Of a stretch of DNA of 64,000 nt, positions 35,732 through 48,770 are shown in pieces; position 1 is the first letter of the stretch; every line of letters starts with the position of its first letter. The DNA lies in contig CM060734.1 in NCBI GenBank assembly GCA_030704615.1, positions 48,622,042 to 48,686,041 of the forward strand, written 5' to 3'. The notes under the pieces were generated by a model that was given only the letters and a program-made list of their open reading frames with translations, had not been told where the DNA came from and ran no database searches. This DNA is from Takakia lepidozioides (taxonomy: Eukaryota; Streptophyta; Takakiopsida; Takakiales; Takakiaceae). Made by a program: the position numbers and the translations under genes.

Positions 35732-35735
35732 CACG
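35729..35735. other. right inversion breakpoint (A3 integrase joined to A2 protease)
   Basis: CCAGTGGAGTTCTTGTTAC (integrase PVEFLL) is followed by TCAC and then GGATTAATAAGAGGAGTTAA (protease GLIRGVK). Against intact copies about 85 bp of integrase and about 12 bp of protease are missing at the two junctions together. The joins are reciprocal to 18,498-18,506. Confidence 0.9.
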
Positions 35736-38700
35736 GATTAATAAGAGGAGTTAAGATACAGATACAGAAAATGATCTTTATGATCACCGTAACTGTATAA
35801 AAATGGATGAAGTCATGGAGGCTTACTCCTTATTATTGGGACGTCCGTGGCTGAAAGGAGGCCAGGCTATTCCCATGACTGGAATTCTCAGTTATTAACC
35901 CGTGCATAATGGGATACACGAGATACAAATTACCACAAAAAAAATCTAGTAGATTACCTGCTACAAGAAGACCTCGAGGAGTCAGAGAGTATGATTTGGA
36001 GAGGAGGACTGGATGAGGAGCAGGAAGCTACCCTATTGCTGCACACCCAGAGTGGGAGCAGGTTGCAGAGATGCGGCTGAAAGCCTAAGTTTGTTTGAGA
36101 GGTATCTGCTGTGGTGTAGTGACAGCAACACCAACTGAAGAAGAAACCAGCATTTACCCATCACATTTTCTATGAAGAAAGAGAAGGAGAAATAGAAATC
36201 CTAGAAAGAACCAGCCACTGTAGCTTACAGGATGAAGTGGTGACTGGTTGGACAATCACAGCTGATGAGCAGGTGAGAGAAGTAAATGTGGAACTCAGGA
36301 GGAACCGAATGGTGAAAGTAGGAGCTGATTTGGAGCCGGAATTCTTCAAAGAAGCTAAAAGCTTGTTCATCAAAATACAGAGATGTATTTGCTTGGAGCT
36401 TGAGGATCTAAAAGGATATACCACCTGAAGTCTGTCAGCATAAAATTGAACTGGAACCAGGGTCAGTACCAATCAAGCAGGCGAGGTATAGAATGAATCC
36501 CAACTACGCACAGAAGTTGGAGAAGAGATAAAGAAGTTGGCTGAGGCTAAGTTTATATACCAATAGAGTATACAACTGGTTGTCACCCATTGTTATAGTT
36601 CCCAGAAAATGCAAACTAAGAGTATGTGTGAACTATAAGAAGCTGAATGCTTGTACGAAGAAAGATCCTTTCCCTTTGCCTTCACAGAAGCAGTATTAGA
36701 CACTGTGGCAGGCCATGAGATGTACTCATTCATGGATGGCTTCAGTGGTTATAATCAAGTGCAAGTGGCAGAAGAAGACCAAGGGAAAACAGCTTTCATC
36801 ACAGACTGGGGGCTTATGCATACAAAGTCATGCCCTTTGACTTTGTAATGCACCAGCGACCTTTCAGAGAGTGATAAGTGAATCTTTTCAAGAGTATCTG
36901 GATGATTTCATGCAGGTGTTTTTGGATGATTTCAGTGTGTACAGCTCTAAGAATGAGCACTTGCATAAATTGGAGTATGCCTGGCCAGATGCAGGATGAG
37001 AGGTCTGGGCTTGAACCCAGAAAGTGTACTTTCTGTGTGAACTCAGGGGTGCTTCTGGGACACATTGTGTGTAAGAAGGGACTCCTTGTGGATCCCAGGA
37101 AGACAGAGTCCATTAAAGCCTCTCCACCACCAGTGAATGTTAAGAGTTTAAGGAGATTCCTTGGGCAAACCAGTTATTACAGAAGATTTGTCAAAAGGTA
37201 TGCACAAATAGCAGCACCATTGAGCAAGCTCTGAAGAAAGATGCAGTGTTTGCATGGACAGCTGAATGTCAACAGGCGTTTGAGGGAACTTACACTGTCA
37301 GTAACAACTACACCTGTGCTGATTAACCCTCACTGGCATGTAGTATTTCATGTTCACTGCGATGCATCAGGAGAAGCGTTGGAGCGGTGTTAGCCCAGAA
37401 TGTTACAGGGAATATAGATTCACCTGTGTACTATGCTAGCCGGATTGATGAACAGTGCTGAGAGAGAACTATAGCACAACGGAAAGAGAAGCATTGGCCA
37501 ATGATCTATGCAGTGAAGAAATTCAGGCATTACCTATTGGGAAGAAAGTTTATGTTTATGTGGATCACCAGGCTCTGATATATCTGGTGAACAAACCTTT
37601 GATAAGTGGAAGGATAGCGAGGTGGTTAATAATCTTGCATGAGTTTGAGTTCGAGGTTATTTACAAGCCTGGCCGTTTGCATCTTGTGGCAGATCATTTG
37701 TCACGACTAACAACAGGAGAGGCCGCCACAGGAGTGGACGATCAGTTACCTGATGCGAGTTTATTTGTAATGGAGGTGCAAGGAAGTGCAGATGAATGGT
37801 TAGATTGGCAGTGGCCAATCAGATACTACCTTGCTCATGGTCAGTGCCCACCTAGTTATGGTAAGGAGCAGAGGAAAGAGAATCGCTATCAAAGCTTTAC
37901 CTTATACTATGGTAGGAAGCAGAATGTATAAGTTAGGACCAGATGGGGTACTAAAACGATGCTTGTACCACCATGAAGTAAATAAAGTCTTGGAGGAAGT
38001 TCATAAAGGAGTGGCTGGAGGTCATTTTGGAGAAGAGACTACCAGTAGAAGATACTACTCGCAGGATACTGGTGGCCTACTTTGTTCAAAGATGTACATG
38101 AGTATTGTCAGAAGTGTGATGAATGTCAGAGGCTAGGACCTTTGCAGAGATCTGGAAGAATGGCCTTGCATCCTACAATGCCTACGGAACCATTTCAGAA
38201 ATGGGGACTAGACTTTGTTGGACCAATTAATCCACCATCCAAGAATACACAAAACAGGTACATAATTACAGCCACTGATTATACTACAAAGTGGGTGGAA
38301 GCTAAAGCTTTGAGGGACAACACAGCCAAGTCCACAGCAAGGTTCCTGTACGAGAACATACTTACACGATTTGGATGTCCCTTAGAATTTATCAGTGATC
38401 AAGGAAGTCACTTCATGAATGAGACCATTGAGTTATTGACTAAAGAGTTTATGATTGTGCATAGAAAGAGTACAACATATACCCACAGGGTAATGGACAG
38501 CAGAGGCTACCAACAAAATACTATGTAACTATCTTGGCTAAGATAGTCAATGCAAACAGAACGGATTGGGATACAAAGCTGCTGACAGCTTTATGGTCAT
38601 ACAGGACTTCGTATAAAGTCACCACAAAGTATACACCATTCCAATTAGTTTATGGTATGGAAGCCTTACTTCCAGTGGAATTCCTGTTACCTACCATGAG

Positions 38701-39181
38701 AACGGAGTGGGGAAAAGAATGGAATTGCAAGACTCCATCAAAGTCAGGAAACATGAATTATACCATGTGGAAGAAATACGTGCTGATGCAGCTGATAATA
38801 TGACCAGAATTCAGATGAAGAGAAAGGAACAGTTTGATGAAGGCAAGTTAAAGACTTTTAAGACGGGGGATTTGGTTCTATGGTTGCAAAAGAAAGGAAA
38901 GATTCAAGCTTCTAAGCTTAAATCACCATGGAAAGGACCTTATGTCATACAAAGATGTATGATAACAACACAGCCATGTTACAAACCATTAACAAAGAAA
39001 TGCTGGGAAGAGTCAATGCAAATAAGTTGAAGGGGTACAGTGGCATCCATGACAAACCCCTGCAGCATGATTTGCATGTTGAACAGCAAGAGCAGTCACG
39101 GCTGCACCACTTGTTACGAACGGAGTATGGACACTTGTCGCTAGGCCCCGTATATATGGCCGGGGTGGGCAAACAAACGTG
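35735..39181 (+). pseudogene. A2 pol, 3' part (protease end, RT, RNase H, integrase)
   Basis: Protease tail GLIRGVKIQIQKM; RT region 36.5-37.2 kb with MDGFSGYNQVQVAEEDQGK and the FLDD region near 36920; RNase H 37.35-37.7 kb with YVDHQALIYLVNKPLISGR; integrase with CDECQRLGPLQRSGRMALHP (about 38120), LDFVGPINPP (about 38215) and ISDQGSHFMNE (about 38395); C-terminus FKTGDLVLWLQKKGKIQASK (about 38860). Most breaks are single-base insertions or deletions, so the real frame may be more intact than this text shows. Confidence 0.88.
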
Positions 39182-39450
39182 ACACAGCCTATCACAGCCC
39201 AGCAAGGCGCAACACACTATCACACCCATCACGGCGTGACAAGCCTATCACAGCCCATGAAGCGCATCGGCAAAGGCCACTCAACGCGTATAAGTGAACC
39301 AACACGCTCTCACTCAGCACCGTCACGACGTGACACAGCCTATCACAACCTACCGCAGCGTGTCACAGCCTATCACAGCTTACCACAGTGCAACACAGCC
39401 TATCACAGCGTAACACAATGTATGACACAAGCCTGTCACAGCTCAACACA
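39180..39450 (+). repeat. internal CACAGCC array of A2
   Basis: Units such as GACACAGCCTATCACAGCC recur with a ~30-bp period, degenerating towards 39450. It is the reverse complement of the GGCTGTG unit in the LTRs and lies between integrase and ORF3. Confidence 0.85.
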
Positions 39451-39735
39451 GCCTACTAAAGTTACACGATCCATAGAATCAGTGACAAGTGGACACATAA
39501 AAATCTTCAGGAAAATGGCTGAAGGAAGAAGAAACGGAAATTAATTTAAAATAGACACGTGGAGGCAAGGTGCGACACACAGCAGAGAATGAAGTGCAAG
39601 GACAGGTGTCAAAAGAAAGAGGACAAGAACGGCCGTCAAAAGGGATGAAAGGCGGGCCCATTAATGAATACGGAAAAAGGGAAACGGAACGAACGGCAAG
39701 TACACAAAAAGCGAATTCATGTGCATGTGTGATCC

Positions 39736-39766
39736 TAGTGGACTATCCAACAGGGAAAGTCCACTA
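39736..39766. other. hairpin between pol and ORF3 (A2)
   Basis: TAGTGGACTATCC ... GGGAAAGTCCACTA: a 9-bp perfect outer stem with one mismatch inside. Same position as in A1 and A3. ORF3 starts about 160 nt downstream. Confidence 0.75.
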
Positions 39767-39922
39767 AAGAAGATAAAAGTTAAATCCAGTCACAGCAGAT
39801 ACAGCCACAGAAAACCAGAAAAATGATCAAGAAAATGGAGGGAATTGAGCGCAAGAGGCGGCGTCGTTCTGAGTAACGGGCGTCTCGACAGGACAGGCCA
39901 TAAATGCTATAACTTGGAAACT

Positions 39923-42900
39923 ATGGAGGAACTAACAGACTATACGCTCGCAATATACTTACGCAGTGTCATATGAGACACGAAACGAAGAGCAGAGCTT
40001 TCTCTTGAGCAAATGCTTGCAAGCCCGAGGCTTACAAGAGATTACCCATAGCTTTCTGCGGCAACCATACGTTTATGCTTTGTGCACTACAGGCATTCCT
40101 GCAGTTGTTACCGCAAAGCAGTTCTGTGAGTCTAAGATGAAGAGAGTGAGAGGAATGGAGGAAATCAGGGTGAAGAGCACCACATTCTGCAGAAACAAAC
40201 GATGGCTACCCACAGGCGATAAAGATACTGAAAGAGCTGAGATTGGAAGGATTGCAAAGCATATGGATTGGACACTACACCATAGACAGTACATGTTACA
40301 ATTTTTGCAGAACTTTGAGCCAAGACAGAACAACAACGGTGAAGGGAGTTGAATTAATGATTACTCCCCTATACCTCCAGCAATTGTTTCGATTGCCAGC
40401 AGGTCATGTGTATGTGGAGGAACACAGGGAAAGACTGCAAATAGGGGATTTATTCCAAGAAGGGAGTTCTTCTTTAAAACTCAGGTTATGCTTGTACCAA
40501 AGCTGTGTACCCGGGTTAAAAGACATAGGCCAAGTATTGACGTTCTGATTGCCTGAAACAGAACCAACAATATTTGAGCAGATCCTTCACAGAGGAATCC
40601 TCAAAGGCTTGAAGGACAAGAGGTACCATGGGCGGACATAATGTAACACTGCACTGGTAGAGGAGATGAAAAGATTACAAGGTACTACCGCAAAATCTCC
40701 TATCCATAGTGTCTGGCCCAATCATTGCTCAAATATCCTTGATTCTCGCATACTTATGCACAGAAGGAGGAAATGGGAGTGTTTGAGCCAGAAACCACTG
40801 CAATGGAAGACCAAGGCTCTTCACACAGTGAGGGTGGACTAGCAGCACACCCGAGACTAAGAGGCGAGAAGGGGAAAGACTGTAGTGGCGGGGATCCACT
40901 GGCTTCAACGGATTCCGCATGATAATGTTTCCCAAGCTCATGACCAGGAAGGGGCACAAGCAGCACAAAGAATGTTATTACTGGAAGCAGACTTCAGAGA
41001 GGGAGGAAGAAGTTACTTCTGCATCACAACCAACAGCACTAGCAACCAAGCCTTGAACGACTTGTCACAAGGGTCACAGTTATCCATGCAGCTCAACCCG
41101 AAATAATATGATTTGGAAAGTGAAGGGATAGATATTCCAACTACAGAACAGATAGTGGCAGAAATGAGAAGGGGACCTCTCTATGAATATTCTGGTCTGG
41201 TCAGGAGACAGAAATCCCAGAGGGCAACAGTTGCCCAAGCGAAATACTGAGGTACATATAATGGCACACACCTGTGTCGGAGGTACCACAGGTGGAAGGC
41301 ATGACACTGTAGCACCGGTCATAAATGAAGTAAGTTCAGGAAGAAACTCCGGTGGGACAATGGTCTGAATGGTTAGTGAGACTCATACTGTTGAAGATCA
41401 GGAGGAACAGCAGCAACCTCCACCATGATGCCCTCAACAGCAATTGCTGATGAGTTCATAGGTAGGACACTTAATTTGTTGGGGACTTTATGTCAACCCA
41501 TGTTCCAATTACCCAATTGACAGCCTTGAAGAAGAACTCAGGAAGGAGTTTGAGGCTCGACTTGCCACTGAGTGTGCAAACAAGGTCGATGAAGAGGTCA
41601 CTCTCAAGATGAAGCAGGACTTGGCCAATACAGAAATGTCTTTGCAATTGGCCAAGCAACAATTGATTGAGCAGGCCTCGCGCAAGACCAGTTGCACGAG
41701 CACATAAGCAACAGCATATACCAAATGCAGGTGCAGCATGAAAGCAAGTTGCAAGAACTGAATCACTACATACGGAGTTGCAGACAGTGCATAACAGGAT
41801 GGCGATACAATGCGCTACATTTACAACTATGCTTGACCAATCAACAAAAGAAATAAACAGTCAAGCGGAAATTGTACGAAGGCAGAATGAAGAGAATGTG
41901 GGCACATGAAGCTCATTGTCGATATGAAGAATACAATCTGTCGCAATGAGATACTTTCAAGCAATAAGGCATGGAAGCTGAGCAAGAGAAATACATCGTG
42001 GAGTTGCAACAAACCATCGTGGCCAATAGAAATGAAATCGCGGTCAGTAACAAGCTTCGAAGGAAGCCAATAATCTACTGCTGCCTATGCGCAATTGGTT
42101 GAGCCACAGGCGAAGCGCATGAAGGCTTTACAACAGCAGTTGGAATTGTATAAGCTAAGAGAGGAGCAAACTCTCAGGGGAACCACAAGCAGCTTGGTGG
42201 ATACACCCTTATGCAGGTGGTTAGCACAAGGGCCAGTAGAAGGCAAAGCCCCACGGAAGCTCACCCCAAAGCGAGATGAATGAGCTTAGACTGCAGGTGC
42301 AGAAACATTGCCACAACTACTATAGACAATGTCTATAGTAGGATAGCAGAGTTACAAGAGGATGTAGACGGACTCCAGACTCAAGTGGAAGACCTCACTT
42401 CAACATCGACCAAAGAGTCTATATCCCTCAGGAACAGCTAATGGGCTTCTTATTTGCAAGCCAGAACTCTGGCTTTTCAGTCTTCACAGGAGGTGCAGGA
42501 GATGCCAATGGTACGGAACCAGTACCACCACCACCACACAAAGGTCAGTGTACCAGTAGCTGAACCTGTGGTTACTACAACCACACCACAGGCCACCACA
42601 GACAGCCGGAGGTATGGGGCAATGCAGCTTTTAACCCACCTAAAACTCCAGCTGCCAGGGAGTACAGTAGGGCTATGATTATGCCCTTCAACCAAATCCC
42701 ATCATGTTGGATTTGGCTTGGAAAGAATTTAGTCCTCCGCAGTCATTCGCACATTACTACCAAATCATGCGTATTTGGCTGCCAGTGGCACCAGGACTAA
42801 AGTTCTTCCAAACAATCGACATATTGAAGATCATCACTTGCACAATACTGGCACGAGGCAGGTACCATGTTGAGGGAATTGGTTGCTTTCCAGGTTGTAC

Positions 42901-43673
42901 ATGGACTCATTTATACCAAGACCAAGGAAATAGCAAGTATTGTCATGGGTGTGCGGGCTATACTACGCTGCTTGTTTTCTGATACGTTACACATTGAGCA
43001 ACAAAAGATGCAAGCACGCTTTCAAAGTTACTCCAGTGGAGATCATTGGGTATTACCTTCGGTGCCACCTCATATGTACTATATGACCCCAAAAATATGA
43101 TACAGAAGGATTCTCAAATTCGTTCATGGTTTCAAGCAGCCTGCAAACATTTGTCAACACCGAAATTCGGACTTGATGACATTTTCTATAAGGGACATAT
43201 CGCATGGAATACTTGCATGCTTGCACTAGTAATTGGTACCCCACCACTCATTTGACAGACAAGGAGCTCAGTGTCTACACCAATTTTGTTGTTCAACGGT
43301 TACACCAGGTCGTAAAATGCAACTTCCAGACATGGTAGGACAGCATTGTATGCCCAAGATGATTCCACAAAAAGTTCGAAAAATTAAAACACCTGAGAGG
43401 CGATGAGGATTCTGATACAACTGTTTCTTCACAGAATTCTTTTGACATGGGAGAAGACTATGCAATTAGATGGAAGAGAAAGAAACAAAGGGGATCTCCT
43501 ATGCCGGAAAGATTACCATTGATATCAGCCTCCAGAAGGCCTCACTTATCCAGGTAATGATCAACCATCTCCGTCAACCAGAGACAGACCTCGGGCTCGT
43601 ACACACACCCGCCACGAAACTCTCAACGTCAACAAGGAGCTCACTCACAAGGGTTGCTACGTCGAAACAGTAA
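39923..43673 (+). pseudogene. A2 ORF3
   Basis: ATG 39923 (MEELTDYT). Same layout as in A3 and A1: YLQQLFRLPAGHVYVEEHRE (about 40375), SGPIIAQ region (about 40710), coiled coil (about 41.5-42.15 kb, EEELRKEFEARLATECANK pattern), VPVAEPVVTTTTPQ (about 42550), LDLAWKEFSPPQSFAHYYQI (about 42710) and a basic tail to ~43673. Dense one-base indels shred the frame; intactness cannot be judged from this sequence. Confidence 0.75.
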
Positions 43674-43694
43674 CCGTGAGGACACGGCTTTTTT

Positions 43695-44698
43695 AGGGAG
43701 GAAGGGGTAAATGTTAGAGGACTGTAGGGGACTTAGACACTTATATGGGATCTGTAGGGTACCCTTAATTTTTGCACAGACTGAGACCAACAGAGCCTTA
43801 GGGGTGACAGCAACGCACTGTAGAGGGGGGTTACACAGTCGTCACAGTCGACCACAGCCGACACAGCCAACACAGCCCGTCACAGTCGACCAGCCGACAC
43901 AGCCCACACAGCCAATCACAGCCGACACAGCGACACAGCCAGTCACAGCCTGACACAGCCAACACAGTCGACACAGCCCACACAGCCCACACAACAGCCC
44001 ATCACCATTCCCGACACAGCCGACACAGCCAAACACAGTCGCACAGCCAGTCACACCAGCCCGTCACAGTTTCACACAGCCAGTCACAGCTTGACACATC
44101 GCGGTCACGATCATAGGGAACGGAGAGCAGGACAGGGAACGACTGTGGAACATGTTAGTTCACAAGCGACGGTTAGTGAGGGAAACGGTTAGAACTACGG
44201 ATAGGAAGATCAAGGGAAGAACGGGGAATGATGATGGGGATTATTCGGGGAAGGAGGAGTTCGGAGTCATACGGGAGCGGAGGTCGGAGAGCACGAGGAA
44301 GGAGGATTAGTAGATGCTTGTTATATGCAAAGCTGTAGTGATATTGTAGAGGAGATTAGAGACATAATGGCTTCGGCCTGATACCTGATAAATCATAATC
44401 TGATACTTATACGATACAATCACACTGTGTAGAGAGATCTGAGTGAAGCTGTGGATTGAATGGATGAGTGAAGGAAACCGATAGATCGATGAAGCAAACT
44501 GATACTTAATTATCAATGGTAAGGTAGCTAAGATGAATGCGGAAAGGGAAACAAATAGGACACCCCCATGATACACTAGCTGTAGGTCATGACTGATTGT
44601 TCTGCGCGGGTGAGCTATACTTAGAGATTTCCAACTCTTCTATCTTGGAGTTTCCGCCTCGGATAGCGAAGGGATGGGTGAGTAAAAGCCGCGCGACA
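43695..44698 (+). repeat. polypurine tract (43695-43711) and 3' LTR (43712-44698) of A2
   Basis: AGGGAGGAAGGGGTAAA precedes TGTTAGAGGACTGTAGGGG. CACAGCC/GGCTGTG array at about 43835-44100. Ends GCGCGACA, followed by AGTAC (44699-44703), the target duplication. Confidence 0.92.
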
Positions 44699-44703
44699 AG
44701 TAC

Positions 44704-45207
44704 TGATTGCCCCTGCTGGTTATAGGTAATGGTCCTGCCGTGTCAATTGCAACTCTGAAAAACAGATCCACTACTGGAATGCTGTGAAGTTTTGAGCTAC
44801 CTGAGCGCAACACTCCGTTCTGTTTGGCCATCTGACATTTACCACAGCCCTTGAGTACTTGCCTGATGAGTTTTGTTCTATCATGCCAGAAATAACGTCG
44901 GCTATCTCTTCTTGTGTTCTTTCTGACTCCAAAGTGGCCAGTGGCTTCATGTACTTCAGTGATTTGTTGCCGCTCTATCAGTTCTTGGTGGAACTACCCT
45001 TCCATCAAAGTAGACCTCACCCTTGAGATAGGAGTACTGCCTTGCCCGCCTCTTGGCTCTCTTGCTCTCCTCTTTTGTCAGGTAGTCATTGACTTCTCCA
45101 AAACATAAGAGGTGCATGACTTCCACAATCATCAAGCACATCAGGTTGCCTTTCCTCCTTAACAGCTGCTGTATGATGGTCAGAGCTGGAGAGAGCTTTT
45201 CCCCCAT
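44704..45207 (-). pseudogene. B integrase N-terminus (zinc-binding domain and first catalytic Asp)
   Basis: Pieces LTKEESKRAKRRARQYSYLK, then HEATGHFGVRKNTRRDSRRY and CGKCQMAKQNGV (an HHCC zinc-binding pattern), then VAIDTAGPLPITSRGNQ with the first Asp of the DDE triad. The frame reaches the GTACT target site and resumes at 22864, plus strand. A stop near 44993 (DRAATNH) splits it. Confidence 0.88.
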
Positions 45208-45875
45208 CTTTCAGCCTCACGTAATAATGACATTTGAGTAGCTTTGGTGGGTGCGGTCCATGGTACCCAGTCCCCTTCATCAATCTTGTTGCAAGAAGAA
45301 GTGTCTTCTTCTGAACCACTTGTTCCATCACTGTCTGAAGAACAAAACGTCTTGTGGAACACTCACCCCCCATGTTTTCCTTGGCTGGGCATTCTGATGA
45401 GGAAGTCACCCGCGTTCTTCTTGTTGTTGGAGTGCTTGTCAAGTGTTGAAGGAATGGTGTCTCTTGCAAGCTTCCCTTTTCATTGTTCGATCTCTCTTCC
45501 TCAAGTTCACAGGCTGGATGTACCTCGCTTAGCTTCTATAATCACGAGCACGAGATCCTCGGGTAATCACATGGATGGTGGGACAAGAGGGCATCAGATG
45601 CTCCTTTCCTTGTGCTGATTGCAGTAGCCTCTATCCTTCCTGCACCCTTATCCTTCCAAACCCTCCCTCACCAGATTGACAGAGCTTGATTGATCAATAC
45701 CCTTTCCTTGTTGTTTTTTTTTTTTTAGCAAAAAGTCTGTGCAGCAAAAGTCACCCTCTTTCCTTCTCCATCTGGCATTATGCCTGTTTCAGTTCTCCCT
45801 TCAATATGCCATGATCCTTGGTCAACATTCCATCTGTGGAAGATCTTACTATGCCCGGAACGAACTCAAATGAAA

Positions 45876-47516
45876 TCACCAAGTAAGTCTATGCCTATGT
45901 GGTGCTCTGAGTATAGCCACCAATATGGATCTAGATCTGTTTCCAAGAAAAATGACTTCCCAACATATTTTCTTGAAGTGCCAAAGGCCCCATACACATG
46001 CATAGTACTCTTCTCTTTTGCAAATCATCTCCCCTTTTTCACTGCTATACCCTACTTGCCTATGAGCTTCTTCTCTCAACTCCTCCTTCCCCTCCTTAAA
46101 TTGAAATAACGAAGCATTGATGGCACCCCTATCCCAAGCTACCTTAAGAAGATAGGCTCCATCCCTCTTCTCTCCTTCTCTTTTCTGACTGTACAGAGAA
46201 GTAGAGTATACCTCGGTTTCCTCGGTTTCCTCAGCTGGTCCCACTGGATACCTGCTTAGTGCATCTACGTTAGCATGCCTAGCACCTGCTCTGTGAACAA
46301 TTTTAAACTCAAAATCTTGTAACATCATGATCCATCTACCCCTGCGTCCATATGCGTCACTTACCGTTGCCAACCACTCCAGAGGTTTTGTGATCAGTCC
46401 TGATTACAAAAGGGGTTCCATACAGGTACTACTGCCGAAAGTGTAATACTCCCCACACCAGGGCATAGCATTCACCTTCCATAGGGTGATATTTGCGCTG
46501 AGCATCAGATAGTACCTTACTAGCGTATGCAATGACCCTCTCCTTTTTATACTCCTTTTGTGACAAGACTTGCTCCTACTCCTTTGATGGACCAGTCAAC
46601 ATCTAAGACGAACGGTCTTGAGAAATCTGGTCTTGCCAGGATGGGAGCAGTTACCAACTTCACCTGTAAGGCAGAAAAGGCGTTTTGTGCCTCTGCACTC
46701 CAGTTAAACTTCACATCCTTCTTGGTTAGAGTGAACAAGGGTACTGCCACTCCAGCATATCCTTTGACATAGGGCCTATAGTAGCCTGTCATGCCTAAGT
46801 AGCTTTTGAGAGCAGTGTGGTTTTTGGCAAGGGAAACCTTTCAATAGCAGCTATCTTATCTGGATCAGGCCACGTTCCCTCTTCAGAGATCACATGCCCA
46901 AGGAATACCAACTGTAAGTTGGCAAAGTAACACTTGTCCGATTGAGCCTAAGATTGGCCTTTCTAACCTTGCTCAATACTCTCTTTATATGTCCCACGTG
47001 ATCTCCCCCAGTCCTTGCTATGGATATTGACGTCATCTACAAAACACCTTAGCGCAATCTTTGATTTCTTCCTTGAGCACTCTATTCATTGTTCTCTGAA
47101 AGGTAGCAGTGGCATTTTTTAGCCGAATGGCATGACCAGCCATTCATACAATCCCTTCTTTGTGATCACCGCTGTTTTGCCTATGTCTCGGTCGTCCATT
47201 TTGATCTGCCAAAAACCAGATTGTAAATCCAGCGCAGAAAACCACTTGGCTTTCCCAACTGGTTTAAAACATCCTGAATTAATGGCATAGGGTAAGAGTC
47301 CCTTCTGGTCAAACGGTTTACTGGCCTAAAATCACCACAAAACCGCTTGGATCCATCCTTTTTTGGTGGAAGGGTAACTGGACACGACCATTCTGAACTA
47401 CTCTCTCTCATCTTGCCTTGTGAGATCAAAGTCTCAATTTGTCCTTGGACCTCGTCTTCCTCCCATTCTGATAGGCGGCTGGACGACTTCTGCAAGGGGA
47501 AAACCTTGTGTGTCAA
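45876..47516 (-). pseudogene. B reverse transcriptase and RNase H
   Basis: RT begins near 47516 with SEWSCPVTLPPKKDGSKRF and [19 protein letters not shown]. The catalytic strand reads VFVDDVNIHS near 47030 in a shifted frame. YYRPYVKGYAGVAVPLFTLT (about 46780) leads into RNase H with VLDVDWSIKGVGASL (about 46610) and ends HRAGARHANVDALSRYPVG (about 46290). Several frameshifts. Positions 45208-45875 hold the degenerate linker between RNase H and integrase; no separate gene seen. Confidence 0.88.
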
Positions 47517-47781
47517 TTGTGTATTCTACACTCACTGCAGTATCCCAAGTCAGCCTTGCTAAGAGCAAAGCATTCCTGGTTTGCTTTCAGCTCTTGCTCA
47601 AGCTCTATCCTATGTTCTGGGGCCAGTTCTGGGTTGATGTGCAGTCTGGATTTCAGACTTCTCCAACGACTCTCCATTTCTTCCTCTTGACTGGGTTCCC
47701 ATTCTTCCCTCCACCTGGCTTACAGAGTTAGCCATTCTCTGTCGTTCCTCTTGTGTGACAACCTGATTCCAATCATGGAAG

Positions 47782-48765
47782 TCATCCTCTATTTTCTAGG
47801 TTGTTGTTCCAGTTCACCATTCCAAGCTTTCTGATAAGCTTCCTGTTTATGGCATCAGCCATGCTCTTATGGGTCTCTTCCTGAAGGAGTTCAGACATCC
47901 CTTGGTCCTCGAACAAGTCCTCCCCTAGGTTGACATCGTCTATTATTTCCTCAACATCCCTCAGTGCTGTTTCTACCTCCTTACTCCTCAGAGCCTCCCA
48001 TCTCCTCATCTTTATCAGATTTAGAGGTGTCAGAACCTGAGGATGCTTCCTCCGTGTCCTCATATTCTTCCTCTGGTTTTCTTTTCTTCTCCCACAAGCC
48101 TAGGTACTGTTCATCTGACGTCAGGGTTAGGACATTACCTGCTGACGTACTGCTTGCATATCTCATTCTACTCTCGACCCCTCTATGGTAGGCTGTTTTG
48201 GTAACTGCAGGCTCATTATAATTGATGGTGTGCAAAGGGAAGTGAGCAAAATCCTTTCCTGGCCCATAGCGTACGCGAATTGTTTCAGCTTCGTGTCCAC
48301 TCCACTAAGCGCCAAACTTTTGAGAAAGTCCAATCCCCAGCATGTGATATGTATCCGTGTTCACCACCATAAAGGACAAACGATTGGTCAGTTCTCCTAC
48401 TTTGACCTTGATGTCCTCAAGTCTGCCCATTGCAGTCTCAAGAGCACCTGAGGCTACTCTGTAATCACATCCTTACTAGTAATGACAGATCCCATCAAAC
48501 CAAGATCCCTGACTGTACTAGCTGATATTACTAGCTGATATACAGAAAGCATGGCACCAGTGTCAATCTGGCCTAATACTTGGTAATCTCCCATTGTAAT
48601 CATTACATGAAGCGCTTTAACCTTACCAGTATAAGCATACGAGATCGTGGGCTCAGCGTGTGCTGAGTACAAAGGCCTTGGTACATCCTTCACAACTTCT
48701 ACACTGTGAGTTGTCTCCCTTTGTTGGACCATTGCTCTTTCCACCACTTTGACCAGCCCTTTCAA
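47782..48765 (-). pseudogene. B aspartic protease and protease-RT linker
   Basis: The retroviral-type protease motif QIDTGAMLSVYQLV lies near 48560 in the open piece 48765-48454. An acidic linker follows in other frames (DEQYLGLWEKKRKPEEEYED near 48120). It follows gag directly and leads into RT. Frameshifted. Confidence 0.85.
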
Positions 48766-48770
48766 TTTGT

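Larger units (their letters stand above)
35733..44698 (+). mobile_element. retrotransposon A2, 3' half (protease to 3' LTR)
   Basis: Plus-strand order: rest of protease, RT, RNase H, integrase, internal array, hairpin, ORF3, PPT and LTR, ending at 44698 followed by AGTAC. It completes the 5' half at 22862-18503. The coding part carries many one-base length changes in homopolymers. Confidence 0.92.

Noticed and set aside
18498-35735. Assembly error as the explanation of the inversion
   Set aside because: Errors in repeats usually join identical sequence. Both junctions join non-homologous parts (protease and integrase) with small losses. Not excluded without reads, but less likely.
32505-38800. 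Tandem duplication of the protease-RT-integrase region within one element
   Set aside because: The second copy begins exactly at the breakpoint partner of 18,502 and its ends and LTR belong to A2, not A3. Two different elements are fused here.
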